A DNA stretch of 64,000 bases from Christiangramia flava JLT2011 (GCF_001951155.1 NZ_CP016359.1:3062001-3126000); one strand, 5' to 3'; counted from the stretch's first letter, positions 1 through 9,350 are shown. The notes: generated from the sequence alone by a model not told the origin. Translations and numbers: made by a program.

Positions 1-635
1 AATGGAACGCCAATCGGAAGCTTCAAAATGAGAATTATTTATATATCCGGAAAATGATTGGGGACCTTAAGGCCACACAATCACGCCTGGACTTACTGCT
101 CCACCAAAACGATCCCGTATGGCCAAGTTTTAAGCAGGCCGTAAAAAATGCCGACACGCTTCTTAAACTAAGTTATGCCGGGTTTTCGGAAGAGGATATT
201 GATTTCATCGGTAAAACAACAGCTTTTCAGGGCGGTTCCATGCTGAATATTACTGATAACACCTATCAGGAATTAATGGGCACAGGAAAACTCTATACGT
301 TAGGATCAGATTCTCTCGTTGCTTCTATAGTTCGATATTACACCATTTGTGAACGGGAGGAAATCTATAATATCAGCAACCGTGATTTGCTGTGGCATGG
401 GCTTCAGGTTTCTGAAAAAGGCTTCGGAAAGATGAAAATGGATTATGAATTAGCCACTAATTTTGAGCTGTCAGATTATCCATTTTATTTCGATCCGAAA
501 TCTGAAGAATACCATAATTACCAGATAACCTTGAGATATTTATTATTAGGCCAGCGTATCAATATGTCAAAAATTGAAATGTTGATCAGAGAAACTGAAA
601 CCCTCCAGCTCCAATTAAAGCATGCCTTGCCCTAG
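1..635 (+). CDS. DUF6090 family membrane protein, 5' end cut by window
   Basis: The frame is open to the window edge: codons before the first in-frame ATG (54) read WNANRKLQNEN..., which matches the 'NNWNE.RK' segment that follows the single transmembrane helix in DUF6090 proteins of Flavobacteriaceae. The ATG at 54 is therefore internal and the N-terminal helix lies outside the window. The visible ~210 residues are soluble and mainly helical, with no enzyme motif. The family's function is unknown. The assignment rests on the WN.NRK junction and the general composition. It is followed by about 300 bp without a gene. Confidence 0.75.
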   Translation, partial: WNANRKLQNENYLYIRKMIGDLKATQSRLDLLLHQNDPVWPSFKQAVKNADTLLKLSYAGFSEEDIDFIGKTTAFQGGSMLNITDNTYQELMGTGKLYTLGSDSLVASIVRYYTICEREEIYNISNRDLLWHGLQVSEKGFGKMKMDYELATNFELSDYPFYFDPKSEEYHNYQITLRYLLLGQRINMSKIEMLIRETETLQLQLKHALP

Positions 636-932
636 TTGATGATTGCTGGATATGAGTGCGCCAATTTGTAATAACTGTGGAAGTTTTCTTGGCGAGCAGG
701 TTTTAATTATGTCTTATACTGAATTATCAAAAATTTACTTACCAGGGGGCATTTGCTTGTCATTAAGATTAAATGTTAGATTTGAAAAGTTTAAAGATTT
801 TCTAACAAACTGAAACGTTTTTTAAAGTTAATACACTGCATCCCTTTTGCGTCAAAATTTCTTTCGATAAAACTGTTAAATGAAACTTAAAATAGTATTT
901 TCACACTATTCTCGAAACCTTAAAAAAATTCT
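636..932. other. intergenic region without a recognised gene
   Basis: About 300 bp of AT-rich sequence between the DUF6090 gene and the metallopeptidase-like lipoprotein. It presumably holds the promoter of the latter. I found no convincing -33/-7 pair, RNA gene or long inverted repeat here. Confidence 0.5.
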
Positions 933-2066
933 ATGATTAAAAATCAACTTAAGATTGGTCTTATGAGCCTGCTGTTGGTAGGTTTGACCATTTCATGTGA
1001 AAAGAGCGAAGAAGTTTCTACAATGGAACCCGTGAATTCGAATTCCAATTCTTCATCAAAAATTCAGCTAGAGGATTTATCCCTCAGCGATCAGAGTAAA
1101 GGGGCTTTACCAGAAACTTCTGAGAACTTGGGCGATCTTTTTCGAAATGCCGTTACTCCCAGCGAGTGTGGTCCAACTGAATTAGCTCAAGTTCAATCAA
1201 AATACATTAATGCTATTAGAGAAGAACCACTAGCATTGGCATATAATAGGCTCTATTCTAATTTAAACCTTTATTTTAGTTATTTCCTGGATGATTCTGA
1301 GCAGTATTTTGGAGAAAATGGAGATTATACCCAATTGATGCAAAAACGACAACGTGAATTGGCTGAGTTTTGGTCCATGCCAGTAACAATCAAAGTGCAG
1401 GGACAGCATACGGCCAATTTAGATAACCGTGATAATGTAGCTGCCGTCTTCTACAATTTCTATGGATACAGAACAGAAGATGGCGAATTAATACCGCTAA
1501 CTATCGATCAGGCTTATCAACAGGCAGATCTTATTATGAGTCTAAACGAAGCCTCTCCCAACTTACCTGAAAATCCCTATTTCGCAACAGAAGGTTTTGC
1601 CTCTTCTAATCGTACGATCGTGATTGGTGACGGGCTACCTTCCTGGTTGGCTGAAACCGGGATCGATGAAGGAATCGTATGGACAGGTATTCTGGCTCAT
1701 GAATGGGCTCATGAAATTCAATTTTTGAATAATTCAGTATGGTATCCAACTGGGGCTGCTGATAATGCTCCGGAAGCTACCAGATATACCGAATTGGAGG
1801 CCGACTTTTTCGCATCTTATTTTATGACCCATAAGCGTGGTGCGACTTATAACTGGAAGAGAGTCATAGACTTTTACGATCTGTTCTTTCAGATTGGTGA
1901 TTGTAGCTTTACCAACCAGGGCCATCATGGTACGCCACTTCAAAGAATGGCAGCCGCCAGAGCGGGTTATGAGCTTGCTTCAGAAATGCAGAAGCAAGGG
2001 CACATTTTGACTATGGATGAAGTCCATAATGCCTATTTGGCCGCATTTGATCACATCGTACAGTAA
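933..2066 (+). CDS. lipoprotein with HExxH zinc-metallopeptidase motif
   Basis: A 377-residue protein. The N-terminus is a lipoprotein signal (hydrophobic segment ending in LTISC), so it should be anchored to the outer or inner membrane. After a Ser/Asn-rich linker the C-terminal half holds HEWAH at residues 256-260 and, about 27 residues on, ELEAD (287-291). This is the HExxH + E/D arrangement of gluzincin-like zinc peptidases, with E257 as likely general base and E289 (or E287) as third ligand. Substrate unknown. Single-gene unit ending in a strong terminator at 2087. A family more specific than metallopeptidase-like lipoprotein cannot be named from sequence alone. Confidence 0.8.
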   Translation: MIKNQLKIGLMSLLLVGLTISCEKSEEVSTMEPVNSNSNSSSKIQLEDLSLSDQSKGALPETSENLGDLFRNAVTPSECGPTELAQVQSKYINAIREEPLALAYNRLYSNLNLYFSYFLDDSEQYFGENGDYTQLMQKRQRELAEFWSMPVTIKVQGQHTANLDNRDNVAAVFYNFYGYRTEDGELIPLTIDQAYQQADLIMSLNEASPNLPENPYFATEGFASSNRTIVIGDGLPSWLAETGIDEGIVWTGILAHEWAHEIQFLNNSVWYPTGAADNAPEATRYTELEADFFASYFMTHKRGATYNWKRVIDFYDLFFQIGDCSFTNQGHHGTPLQRMAAARAGYELASEMQKQGHILTMDEVHNAYLAAFDHIVQ

Positions 2067-2086
2067 TATTTTATATTGCAATTAAT

Positions 2087-2117
2087 AAAAAAGCGCCGGC
2101 CAACCCGGCGCTTTTTT
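2087..2117 (+). terminator. Rho-independent terminator of the metallopeptidase gene
   Basis: Stem AAAAAAGCGCCGG / CCGGCGCTTTTTT around a 5-nt loop, with a T-tract on one side and an A-tract on the other. It could also stop transcription of the convergent minus-strand gene ending at 2290. Confidence 0.9.
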
Positions 2118-2289
2118 CATTTTAAAAACGACTGAATTTTGATCCTCGATGACATTTTAAGAGATCTACAAATAGTGATTTTAATATTTCCAAAAACACT
2201 ACGAATCCAGTGATGAGAAGATCTGAAAGATTTTTCATTATTATGAAAAACTCAAACAGCTATTCCAATCTATGCTATTTTACCACTTT

Positions 2290-3534
2290 TTATTTAACAT
2301 TCTTAATCTCTTTTTCAAATTTCGTTTCCACTTCCTGTAGTTTGGTATTCATTTCCATAAAAACCTCCACATTCTTATTGATAAGTTCCATAGGTTTTTC
2401 GGCATGATCGGTTTTGAGCTTGTCGAACTGTCGTTTATAAATGTCCAGAACATTCGATTTTTCATTCACCTTATCCAATTGCAGCTTATATACCGTCATT
2501 TTCTTTTCGCTGGGATATTCCTTTGCGCTTTCTTTTTTCAGTTTTTCACTAATCTGCTGTTTTTCAACTTTGAGATCGGCCTTCTGGATTTCGATTTTCT
2601 GAACCGGGTCCATAAAAGAATTCGCGGCAGCATACACATCTTCGATCTTTCCGTCGCCTTTGGCCATCTGTTTCATAATGTCCATCATTTTTTGCTGGTC
2701 GGCATCTTTTAGTTTCTGGGCCTTTTTCCGAAGATTTTTTTCTTCAGGGTCCTCTATCTTCTGAAGGCTTTCCACAAAAACATTCTGAGCTTCGGCCTGG
2801 CTGTTGGCCATGCTTTCGATCTGTTCATTCAGAAATACCGAAACCGACTCATAATCCTGACCGTTAAAAGTATAATCCGCGTTTTTTTCGGTCACAAGAT
2901 TGATCTGAAACTGGTGGCTGGCACTGCTGATCTTTGTGATGAGAAAAGTTCTGTTCGAAACATTCAGGTAGCCTAAACCAAGCCAGGAAACACAAAAAGA
3001 ATTATCCTTCAGGAAAGCATCGGTGTATTTACTGATATAAAACTTCATGTCTCCGGCAGTTTCCGCGTTACTGTGCTCATATTCTTCGGAATAAAAATCG
3101 CCTTTTTCGCCCATGTTCACCGTTTGCCCGGTAGGCTGCATATTCCTGAAATAAGCCATGAAATAAGCCATATTTGAAAGGTCCTGACCCGCAAACAAAA
3201 CCGGCTTATGGATCCTGAAACTGCGCCTTTTATGATCTTCCTGCTCTACGGTGTAGAGAAACTGCTCTTCATGCTGCGGAAAAGTAATCTGGTAATCCAG
3301 GTTTTGCCCACCTTCGTACTGGCTGAAAAAATCTTTTTCCAGCAACGAATACCCTGAAGAGGTGTTAAAATAAATATATGATCGCACGATTTTTCCATCC
3401 ATCTTGAGTTCGAAATCGATCTTTTTGTCAAAGTGAAAAGACTGGTCCAGTTTATACGGGCTTTCTGGCTGTTCCTGGGCGATCACTTGAAAACTGGCGA
3501 AAACCAGGAAAAAGTAGATTAATTTTTTCATCAT
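2290..3534 (-). CDS. secreted protein with coiled-coil C-terminus, function unknown
   Basis: About 414 residues from the ATG at 3534 (a TTG just before it is possible, but the ATG overlaps the upstream stop as TGATG, the usual coupled arrangement). A signal peptide (MMKKLIYFFLVFASFQVIAQ) implies export to the periplasm or outer membrane. Residues ~25-230 look beta-rich. From ~240 on the protein is charged and helical, rich in Lys/Glu with heptad-like spacing, probably coiled coil. No catalytic motif. Translational coupling to the OmpA-family gene suggests an envelope-associated role. I do not recognise the family. Confidence 0.75.
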   Translation of the reverse strand: MMKKLIYFFLVFASFQVIAQEQPESPYKLDQSFHFDKKIDFELKMDGKIVRSYIYFNTSSGYSLLEKDFFSQYEGGQNLDYQITFPQHEEQFLYTVEQEDHKRRSFRIHKPVLFAGQDLSNMAYFMAYFRNMQPTGQTVNMGEKGDFYSEEYEHSNAETAGDMKFYISKYTDAFLKDNSFCVSWLGLGYLNVSNRTFLITKISSASHQFQINLVTEKNADYTFNGQDYESVSVFLNEQIESMANSQAEAQNVFVESLQKIEDPEEKNLRKKAQKLKDADQQKMMDIMKQMAKGDGKIEDVYAAANSFMDPVQKIEIQKADLKVEKQQISEKLKKESAKEYPSEKKMTVYKLQLDKVNEKSNVLDIYKRQFDKLKTDHAEKPMELINKNVEVFMEMNTKLQEVETKFEKEIKNVK

Positions 3535-4790
3535 CAAATTTTTACAAATTCCACCCTTCTGTTCTGCGCTTTTCCCGCGGCATCGTCATTGCTGGCCACG
3601 GGCAGCGATTCTCCTTTTCCGGAAGTGGTAATCCTTTGTGCCGAAATTCCGAAATCCTGCACCAGTTTGCTTTTGACTGAAGCTGCTCGTTTTTCTGAAA
3701 GTTGTTGATTAAATGCGGTTTCCCCGTCACTATCGGTATGGCCAATGATTTGGATGTTTAGCTCACCATCGCCAAGTGCTTCGGCAATCGTTTTCAGTAC
3801 ACCGTACGACTCCGGTTTGATAACGTCTGATCCTGAATCGAATAGAATCCCGGTAGTGGAAAAAGATCCCTCGGTCAGCAATTTGTTCCGAAGATCCACG
3901 CCACCTTCAGCGATCTTGAAGTTCGTGATGAGCAATTGCTCGGAGTTATCATTGAAGCCGCGAGGGTAAAGTTTAAAATAACTGGCTTTTCCTTCGTTCA
4001 GTAATCGTGGCACATCCACCGTTTTTTCTTCGTTCAGCCAAACGCGTAGCCGGGTTTTGTTCACGGCTACCGACACATGGAACTGGTTTTGGATCACATC
4101 CCGAATATCGTTCTCAATCTTGTTATAAATTTCCTGCTGGCCGTTGGAGTTCTTCCTCACCTGGATGCCCGGGTCGATGAACAGGCAGAAAGGAATCATG
4201 ACCGAGGAGGACGTGGCGGCTTTGCGGTAACCGTTTTCTGCATCGAACCAAAGCTCTAGCATGGCCTGAGAACTGGTTTTAGTTGTGAGGCCCCGGGCCT
4301 GCAGGTCGAATTCGATAGTATACTCTGCGGGCAGTTTTTGAGTGTGCGGCAGGTAAGAAGATTTGTTGGCGAGCATCAACCATTTATCATTGCTATTGCT
4401 GAGGTTTACCACCTCTCCCGAACCATTGGTGTCCCATTTCGCGGGAAAATCCCCCGGATTATCTGCGGAAAAATTATCAAAAACGAGGATCTTATCACCG
4501 GGCACAAAATCGAAATTCTGGTAAAGAGAAGACGAACTTTCAGCAGGGCTTTCTAAGGTTTCAGGATTTTTTTGCGAAGAAGTATTGGCATTTTGCGGTT
4601 CTTTTTTGGTCAGCACACTGTCAATCGCGGCATCGGTTTTTTTGGACACCTCGCGATCGGTTCTGTTCAGAATGGTTCTTTCAGCAGCGCGCTCGGCACT
4701 TTTTTTCAGTTTTTTGAGGATCTGGCCTTCTGCGGAAAAGCTGGAAAGTAGCATGGCCGCCAGCAGGGCCAAAATGGAAATTTTTTTCAT
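3534..4790 (-). CDS. OmpA-family protein with C-terminal peptidoglycan-binding domain
   Basis: 418 residues. Signal peptide at 1-22. A Lys/Glu-rich segment (~25-60) and Ser-rich linker lead to a beta-rich central domain (~90-300) that looks like a laminin/concanavalin-like sandwich. Residues ~310-418 form an OmpA-like domain: GILFDSGSDVIKPES, IIGHTDSDG and the closing NRRVEF, which holds the diaminopimelate-contacting Asp/Arg region. It likely tethers outer membrane or periplasmic material to peptidoglycan. First gene of a two-gene minus-strand unit; its stop overlaps the start of the next gene. Confidence 0.88.
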   Translation of the reverse strand: MKKISILALLAAMLLSSFSAEGQILKKLKKSAERAAERTILNRTDREVSKKTDAAIDSVLTKKEPQNANTSSQKNPETLESPAESSSSLYQNFDFVPGDKILVFDNFSADNPGDFPAKWDTNGSGEVVNLSNSNDKWLMLANKSSYLPHTQKLPAEYTIEFDLQARGLTTKTSSQAMLELWFDAENGYRKAATSSSVMIPFCLFIDPGIQVRKNSNGQQEIYNKIENDIRDVIQNQFHVSVAVNKTRLRVWLNEEKTVDVPRLLNEGKASYFKLYPRGFNDNSEQLLITNFKIAEGGVDLRNKLLTEGSFSTTGILFDSGSDVIKPESYGVLKTIAEALGDGELNIQIIGHTDSDGETAFNQQLSEKRAASVKSKLVQDFGISAQRITTSGKGESLPVASNDDAAGKAQNRRVEFVKI

Positions 4791-4951
4791 GATGTTGAGT
4801 TTTGTGTAATGAATGCTTGGATTAGGCTCGCAATCAGTTTAAAATAGGGGTAATTTTCCGAAGCAACTTTGTAAAAAAGCGTCCTTTTTAGGAAATAATA
4901 ATGGAGTAAAAAAATTGCATTTCAGGGATAATAATTGATCGGCATCGAAGA

Positions 4952-5803
4952 TCAGTCGGCTAATTCCCGGAAGGCATTTATCCAAACCGCCTGTTCGATG
5001 GCGGTAAGTTTAATAAACGGATACTGTGATAGATCGAACTCGCTGGGATTCATACCGAGATAATCCTTAAAACTTTTAGAATAATGGGCGCTATCGTAAA
5101 AATAGAGCGGCGCAGCGGAAGAGGCAAAATTTGGCGATTGCTGGCTAAACGACGAAAAAAGGAAATTATAGCGAATGATTTTGATGTATAGCAGGGGAGA
5201 AATTCCCACCATTTCCTTGAATTTTTTCTGAAAATAACGCGTACTTACCTTGAATCTGCCAACCAGCTCTTCAATTGAAATGATTCCCTTTTGCTGCATA
5301 ATGAGATCCACGGCGATATCGATAAAATTTGATTTAGGCCTGGAGTGTTTGAGCTGTTTCAAAAAGATCTCATCGAGTAACGCCAGTATTTCAGAAGTTT
5401 TGGTTTCCTTTTCAAAGACATCGGAAAAATTTTTCAGGTGATCAGCGAACAGGTTTCTGGGGTTCATCCCGGTGTTAATGATCCTGGAAACATCAATTTT
5501 AAAAAGCTGGGCAATCGCAGTAGGTTTCAGGCAGGCAGCGATCACTTGGAGATCAGGTTCGCGGGTGAACATTTCATAAGGAATCGTTGTCTGGACATTA
5601 AGGAAATAGGCTTCGGTTTCGTATGTAAAATCATCAATCTTCACCTGCATCCGACCTTTCTTCTGAAAACCAATGAAGCTACAACCCGTTGGCAGGCAGA
5701 GATAACCCCGGTTTTGATAAGCCTGCGCCGATTGCCAGTCCATTTCAAAATAGAAAAGAACAAAGTCTTTTAGATCTGGATGCGCCTGGAATTTCCTGAA
5801 CAT
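4952..5803 (-). CDS. AraC-family transcriptional regulator
   Basis: 283 residues. The C-terminal ~100 residues carry two helix-turn-helix units typical of AraC/XylS: IISIEELVGRFKVSTRYFQKKF, then the second helix pair with YDSAHYSKSFKDYLGMNPSEF. The N-terminal ~170 residues are a beta-rich sensing domain of unknown ligand. It stands alone, 148 bp from the OmpA operon in the same orientation, so it could regulate its neighbours, but nothing in the sequence shows this. Confidence 0.88.
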   Translation of the reverse strand: MFRKFQAHPDLKDFVLFYFEMDWQSAQAYQNRGYLCLPTGCSFIGFQKKGRMQVKIDDFTYETEAYFLNVQTTIPYEMFTREPDLQVIAACLKPTAIAQLFKIDVSRIINTGMNPRNLFADHLKNFSDVFEKETKTSEILALLDEIFLKQLKHSRPKSNFIDIAVDLIMQQKGIISIEELVGRFKVSTRYFQKKFKEMVGISPLLYIKIIRYNFLFSSFSQQSPNFASSAAPLYFYDSAHYSKSFKDYLGMNPSEFDLSQYPFIKLTAIEQAVWINAFRELAD

Positions 5804-5919
5804 GCCGGTAGATTCGGTAAAAAGAGCTGATCGGAGTTTACACTTTGCTTAAACCCCAGATAATTAAATTCTAAAATACTGGTAATTAGATTTTTAAATA
5901 TAATGAAATAAAAACATCT

Positions 5920-6381
5920 TTACTCCGCAACGCTTGATTCTGACCGACCACTGCATTCTTCCAGCTGTATACGATATACGATTGGGTAGCGGTCATTCTC
6001 CACTTTATTCGAAAACTCGCTTAGATACTGAACGCTTGTATTTTTTGTCTGGCTAATCAGATCTTTGACGCCTTCGGAAAACCGGTGAAGCAAACTCTTG
6101 GCATCGATGCCTTTTTCTTCGCGATATCTTCCGTAGACCAAAACCGATTTCCAGTCGTGCAGTCCTGGAATTTCATCTACCTGAAACGCGACCTGGGGGT
6201 GTTTTCGCATAGCCCTGATCTTTTCCCCTTCGCCGGAATAACTGATGATGCAGTGATACGACTCATCGTAGAAATAGGTGACGGGAATGATCTCTACACG
6301 ATCGCGGTGGAGATACCCCAACCGGCCGATGTATTTTGATTTAAGGAAATCCAGGCATTCTTTTTTAGTCAACGTTTTCAT
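5920..6381 (-). CDS. pyridoxamine 5'-phosphate oxidase-like, FMN-binding split-barrel protein
   Basis: 153 residues. The sequence LGYLHRDRVEIIPVTYFYDE, then YSGEGEKIRAMRKHPQVAFQVDEI and WKSVLVYGRY, is the split beta-barrel pattern of the PNPOx_2/FMN-binding family. Such proteins bind flavin (FMN or F420 elsewhere) and include stress-linked flavoproteins; the substrate is unknown. It is divergent from the ATP-cone gene, and a TGAC-N4-GTCA dyad (6439) lies in the shared upstream region, 58 bp from this start. Confidence 0.85.
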   Translation of the reverse strand: MKTLTKKECLDFLKSKYIGRLGYLHRDRVEIIPVTYFYDESYHCIISYSGEGEKIRAMRKHPQVAFQVDEIPGLHDWKSVLVYGRYREEKGIDAKSLLHRFSEGVKDLISQTKNTSVQYLSEFSNKVENDRYPIVYRIQLEECSGRSESSVAE

Positions 6382-6438
6382 CGCGTTTCATTTTGGAATT
6401 TGGATTCAAATTAACCTGAAAACCAGGTTTTTTTGAAA

Positions 6439-6450
6439 TGACAAACGTCA
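6439..6450. promoter_or_regulatory. TGAC-N4-GTCA dyad in divergent promoter region
   Basis: TGACAAACGTCA is a perfect 4+4 inverted repeat with a 4-nt spacer. It lies between the PNPOx-like gene (minus) and the ATP-cone gene (plus). Closely similar dyads occur at 8788 (before Hsp20) and 9369 (before TonB). The half-site spacing is like that of Crp/Fnr-family operators; the regulator is not in the window, so the assignment is inference. Confidence 0.5.
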
Positions 6451-6563
6451 GTTTTTCTGAAATTTTCACGTTTTTATTTTAATTTATTTTTTCTCCTCTA
6501 AAACTGATCCTTCTCATAAATTGAAGCGTGCATTTTGAGTAATTTCAGGATGAATATCAGCTT

Positions 6564-7412
6564 ATGAGAAACGCCAACACATCCAGGTATCAAATCCGGA
6601 AGAATTCCGGCGAACTGGCGACCTTTTCCGCAGAAAAACTTAGAAGATCGCTGCTGAAGAGTGGGGCAGGAGTCGAGGTGGCAGAGAACGTGCTTCGGGA
6701 AGTCTCCAGAGAGTTATACGATGGCATCACCACCCGCGAGATCTACCGAAAGGCTTTTAATTTGCTTCATGGGCATGGCAGTCACTTTGCCTGCAGGTAC
6801 AGTTTGAAAAAGGTCATTTATGAGATGGGACCTTCGGGCTTTCCTTTTGAAAAACTCGTGGGATATATTTTTCAGAAAAAGAATTATAAAGTTCAGTGGA
6901 ACCAGGTGTTACAGGGCAGGTGCGTGACCCACGAGGTCGATCTGGTCCTGGAAAAAGATCGAAAAACTGCTTTCGTGGAATGTAAATTTCACAGTGAAGA
7001 AGGGCGCAACTGTGATGTGAAAGTCCCGCTCTACATCCATTCGCGTTTTGAAGATATTTCTCAGCGTTCCGGAGCTCAAAAGTATTCCGGGTGGGTAGTG
7101 ACCAATACTCGTTTTACGCTCGATGCTCTGGAATATGGGAATTGTGTGGGGCTTTCGCTTTTAAGCTGGGATTACCCAAAAGCTAAAGGTTTGAAAGACC
7201 TGGCCGATCAATTCAAGATATACCCGATCACGGTTTCCAGTTTGCTTTCTGCGGAAGAAAAACAAAGTTTGTTGGAGAAGGGTCACGTGCTGGCTTCTGA
7301 AATACTCCAGTACCCGGAACTCCTGCAAAAAGAAAAAATTTCTACCGAAAGAAAGGAGAGGATCATAAAGGAACTTCAAAAGATCATGCACCATGAAAAC
7401 GGAAAAAATTGA
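6564..7412 (+). CDS. ATP-cone domain fused to PD-(D/E)xK nuclease-like domain
   Basis: 282 residues. Residues ~3-90 form an ATP-cone, the nucleotide-binding regulatory fold of ribonucleotide reductases and NrdR (IRKNSGELATFSAEKLRRSL ... YDGITTREIYRKAFNLL). Residues ~95-215 resemble Mrr-type restriction endonucleases: FPFEKLVGYIFQKKNYKV, then HEVDLVL and AFVECKFH, i.e. D...ExK of the PD-(D/E)xK active site. A helical tail follows. It may be a nuclease gated by (d)ATP. It overlaps the next gene by 20 bp, so the two products probably act together. A TGAC-N4-GTCA dyad lies 114 bp upstream. Confidence 0.82.
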   Translation: MRNANTSRYQIRKNSGELATFSAEKLRRSLLKSGAGVEVAENVLREVSRELYDGITTREIYRKAFNLLHGHGSHFACRYSLKKVIYEMGPSGFPFEKLVGYIFQKKNYKVQWNQVLQGRCVTHEVDLVLEKDRKTAFVECKFHSEEGRNCDVKVPLYIHSRFEDISQRSGAQKYSGWVVTNTRFTLDALEYGNCVGLSLLSWDYPKAKGLKDLADQFKIYPITVSSLLSAEEKQSLLEKGHVLASEILQYPELLQKEKISTERKERIIKELQKIMHHENGKN

Positions 7413-8769
7413 AGTACATTTTTTAGGAGCGGCGGGTACGGTTACCGGCTCCAAATTCCTGGTAGAAACGCCCGGCTGTTCCATATTGATCGACTGCGGC
7501 TTCTTCCAGGGGCTTAAAGATTTACGATTAAAGAACTGGGAAGACCTTCCGGTAAATGTTCCCAAAATTGACTATGTACTGCTCACGCATGGGCACCTTG
7601 ACCATGTTGGCTATTTACCAAGACTGGTGATGCAGGGATTTAAAGGGAAGATTTTGGGCAACGCACCCACTTTGGAAATTGCCGAGATCATTTTAAAAGA
7701 CACTGCGAAGATTCAGGAAGAAGAGGCCGAGAAAGCCAACAAGGAAGATTTTTCCAAACACCAGCCAGCCTTGCCATTATATGACCTGGAAGATGTGGAG
7801 CGCACGATCCAGGCCTTTGAGACTGTTCATAGCGGGGAGTGGATTTCGCTTCGGGAAAGCATCAGGTTTCGGCATCAGCTAGGTGGTCATATCCTGGGTG
7901 CCGGTTTTATCGAACTGGAAATCGATGAAAGGCGGCTGGTCTTTTCCGGGGATATCGGGCGAAATGATGATCTGTTGCTCCAAGCTCCTAACAAACCCAA
8001 ATGGGCCGATGTTCTTTTTCTGGAAAGTACCTATGGCAACCGGCTCCATCTTCAGGAAAATGTAGAAGAACTGCTGAAAACGGCAGTATTGGATATCATT
8101 GCTGAAAATGGGATCCTTTTAATTGCCTGTTTTGCGGTGGAGCGACTGCAATTATTGAGTTTTTTACTTTGGAAATTATTCCGAAGCAATAAAATTCCGA
8201 ATCTTCCAGTATATGTAGACAGTCCCATGGGAACGGATGTCACGAAACTTTTTGCGGAATATCATGAATACCATAAGCTCAGTACTTCGGAATTTTCTAG
8301 TATGAGCAGTTATTTTGAGCAGGTAAGTTCCTATCGCCGTACCTGGGAGATCATCGATGAGAATAGACCAAGGATCGTTCTGGCCGGCAGCGGGATGCTT
8401 ACCGGTGGGCGTATTCTTACTTACCTCACGCGTTTTCTGGAGGTGCCTTCTACGAGGCTGATGCTCACCGGTTTTCAGGCTGAAGGAACCCGTGGCCGCG
8501 ACTTGCTGGAAGGCGCCAGGGAAATCAAAATCTGGGGGAAATATTACCAGGTAAAAGCGCAGATCCTGAAGCTGGAAAGTTTATCAGCACATGCAGACCA
8601 GGCAGAACTGATGGAATGGTGTACGGATATTCGGAATATTCCCGAACAGGTGTTCCTTATCCATGGGGAAGAACCGGCTGCGGCAGCTTTGAAACTTCAG
8701 CTAGCGGAACACTATGGCTGGTTTGTTTCCATCCCGTCACTCAACCAAAAGATTCAGCTTTTTCCGTAG
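7393..8769 (+). CDS. metallo-beta-lactamase fold RNase/exonuclease of the beta-CASP (CPSF-like) family
   Basis: 458 residues, full length. The HxHxDH zinc motif is at H66-x-H68-x-D70-H71 (LTHGHLDHVGYL); later metal ligands lie in LGGHILGAGF, FSGDIGRND and, in the RMMBL segment, LSAHADQAELMEW. A beta-CASP domain (~210-400, with SPMGTDVT and GSGMLTGGRI) sits between. Members cut or trim RNA, acting in the cytoplasm. The 20-bp overlap with the ATP-cone/nuclease gene suggests translational coupling and a joint role, perhaps RNA or DNA turnover under stress. Confidence 0.92.
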   Translation: MKTEKIEVHFLGAAGTVTGSKFLVETPGCSILIDCGFFQGLKDLRLKNWEDLPVNVPKIDYVLLTHGHLDHVGYLPRLVMQGFKGKILGNAPTLEIAEIILKDTAKIQEEEAEKANKEDFSKHQPALPLYDLEDVERTIQAFETVHSGEWISLRESIRFRHQLGGHILGAGFIELEIDERRLVFSGDIGRNDDLLLQAPNKPKWADVLFLESTYGNRLHLQENVEELLKTAVLDIIAENGILLIACFAVERLQLLSFLLWKLFRSNKIPNLPVYVDSPMGTDVTKLFAEYHEYHKLSTSEFSSMSSYFEQVSSYRRTWEIIDENRPRIVLAGSGMLTGGRILTYLTRFLEVPSTRLMLTGFQAEGTRGRDLLEGAREIKIWGKYYQVKAQILKLESLSAHADQAELMEWCTDIRNIPEQVFLIHGEEPAAAALKLQLAEHYGWFVSIPSLNQKIQLFP

Positions 8770-8787
8770 CAGAAAAGCACCAAAAAC

Positions 8788-8799
8788 TGACATTCGTCA
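8788..8799. promoter_or_regulatory. TGAC-N4-GTCA dyad upstream of hsp20
   Basis: TGACATTCGTCA, the same dyad as at 6439, centred about 70 bp upstream of the chosen Hsp20 start (8866). Its recurrence in front of neighbouring stress genes suggests a shared Crp/Fnr-like regulator (inference). Confidence 0.5.
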
Positions 8800-8865
8800 T
8801 ATGTTTTTTTTTGAATGCGGAGTAGCTTAGCTGGAGAATTAGCTTTCAATTTAAAATTTGTAGTC

Positions 8866-9303
8866 ATGTCATTAGTTAAGTCCCACAAAAAGAGATTTCC
8901 ATGGATGAATGGTGACACACCATGGAGCCTGGAAAATTTATTTGATGACGACTTCTTTAAGATCAACAGAAGTTTGCCAGCAATGAACGTGAAAGAACAT
9001 GAGGATGATTTCGAGATCGAATTTGCGGCTCCGGGATTTTCGAAAGAAGATTTCGAAGTGAGCATTGAGGATGATCTTCTTTATGTTTCTGCAGAACAAA
9101 GTGAAGAAGACTTTGAAGACGATGATAACTTTACCCGAAAGGAATTCAGTTATTCCAGTTTTCACAGGACTTTTCAATTACCAAAAAGTATCGATTTTAA
9201 AAAAGAGGTGGTGGCCACCTATAAAAATGGCGTCTTAAAACTACAACTCGCAAAAGAAAAAGAGGCCATGAATAGATCAAGAAAGGACATTGTGGTCACC
9301 TAG
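8866..9303 (+). CDS. hsp20: Hsp20/alpha-crystallin family small heat-shock protein
   Basis: 145 residues from the ATG at 8866. An in-frame ATG at 8815 would add 17 residues unlike any family N-terminus. The alpha-crystallin domain runs from ~30 to the end: MNVKEHEDDFEIEFAAPGFS, then SIEDDLLYVSAE, YSSFHRTFQLP and the A/G-x-L-like YKNGVLKLQLAKE. It is an ATP-independent holdase for unfolding proteins. It has its own upstream dyad (8788) and terminator (9322), so it is probably a single-gene unit within the stress block. Confidence 0.93.
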   Translation: MSLVKSHKKRFPWMNGDTPWSLENLFDDDFFKINRSLPAMNVKEHEDDFEIEFAAPGFSKEDFEVSIEDDLLYVSAEQSEEDFEDDDNFTRKEFSYSSFHRTFQLPKSIDFKKEVVATYKNGVLKLQLAKEKEAMNRSRKDIVVT

Positions 9304-9321
9304 GTTTGGGAGAACCTCAGG

Positions 9322-9350
9322 AAAAGCCGGGATATCGTCCCGGCTTTTTT
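9322..9350 (+). terminator. Rho-independent terminator of hsp20
   Basis: Stem AAAAGCCGGGA / TCCCGGCTTTT with loop TATCG followed by further T, 18 bp after the Hsp20 stop. Confidence 0.9.

Noticed and set aside
8815..8865. In-frame N-terminal extension of Hsp20
   Set aside because: The 17 extra residues do not resemble the family N-terminus; the ATG at 8866 gives the usual MSLVK start.
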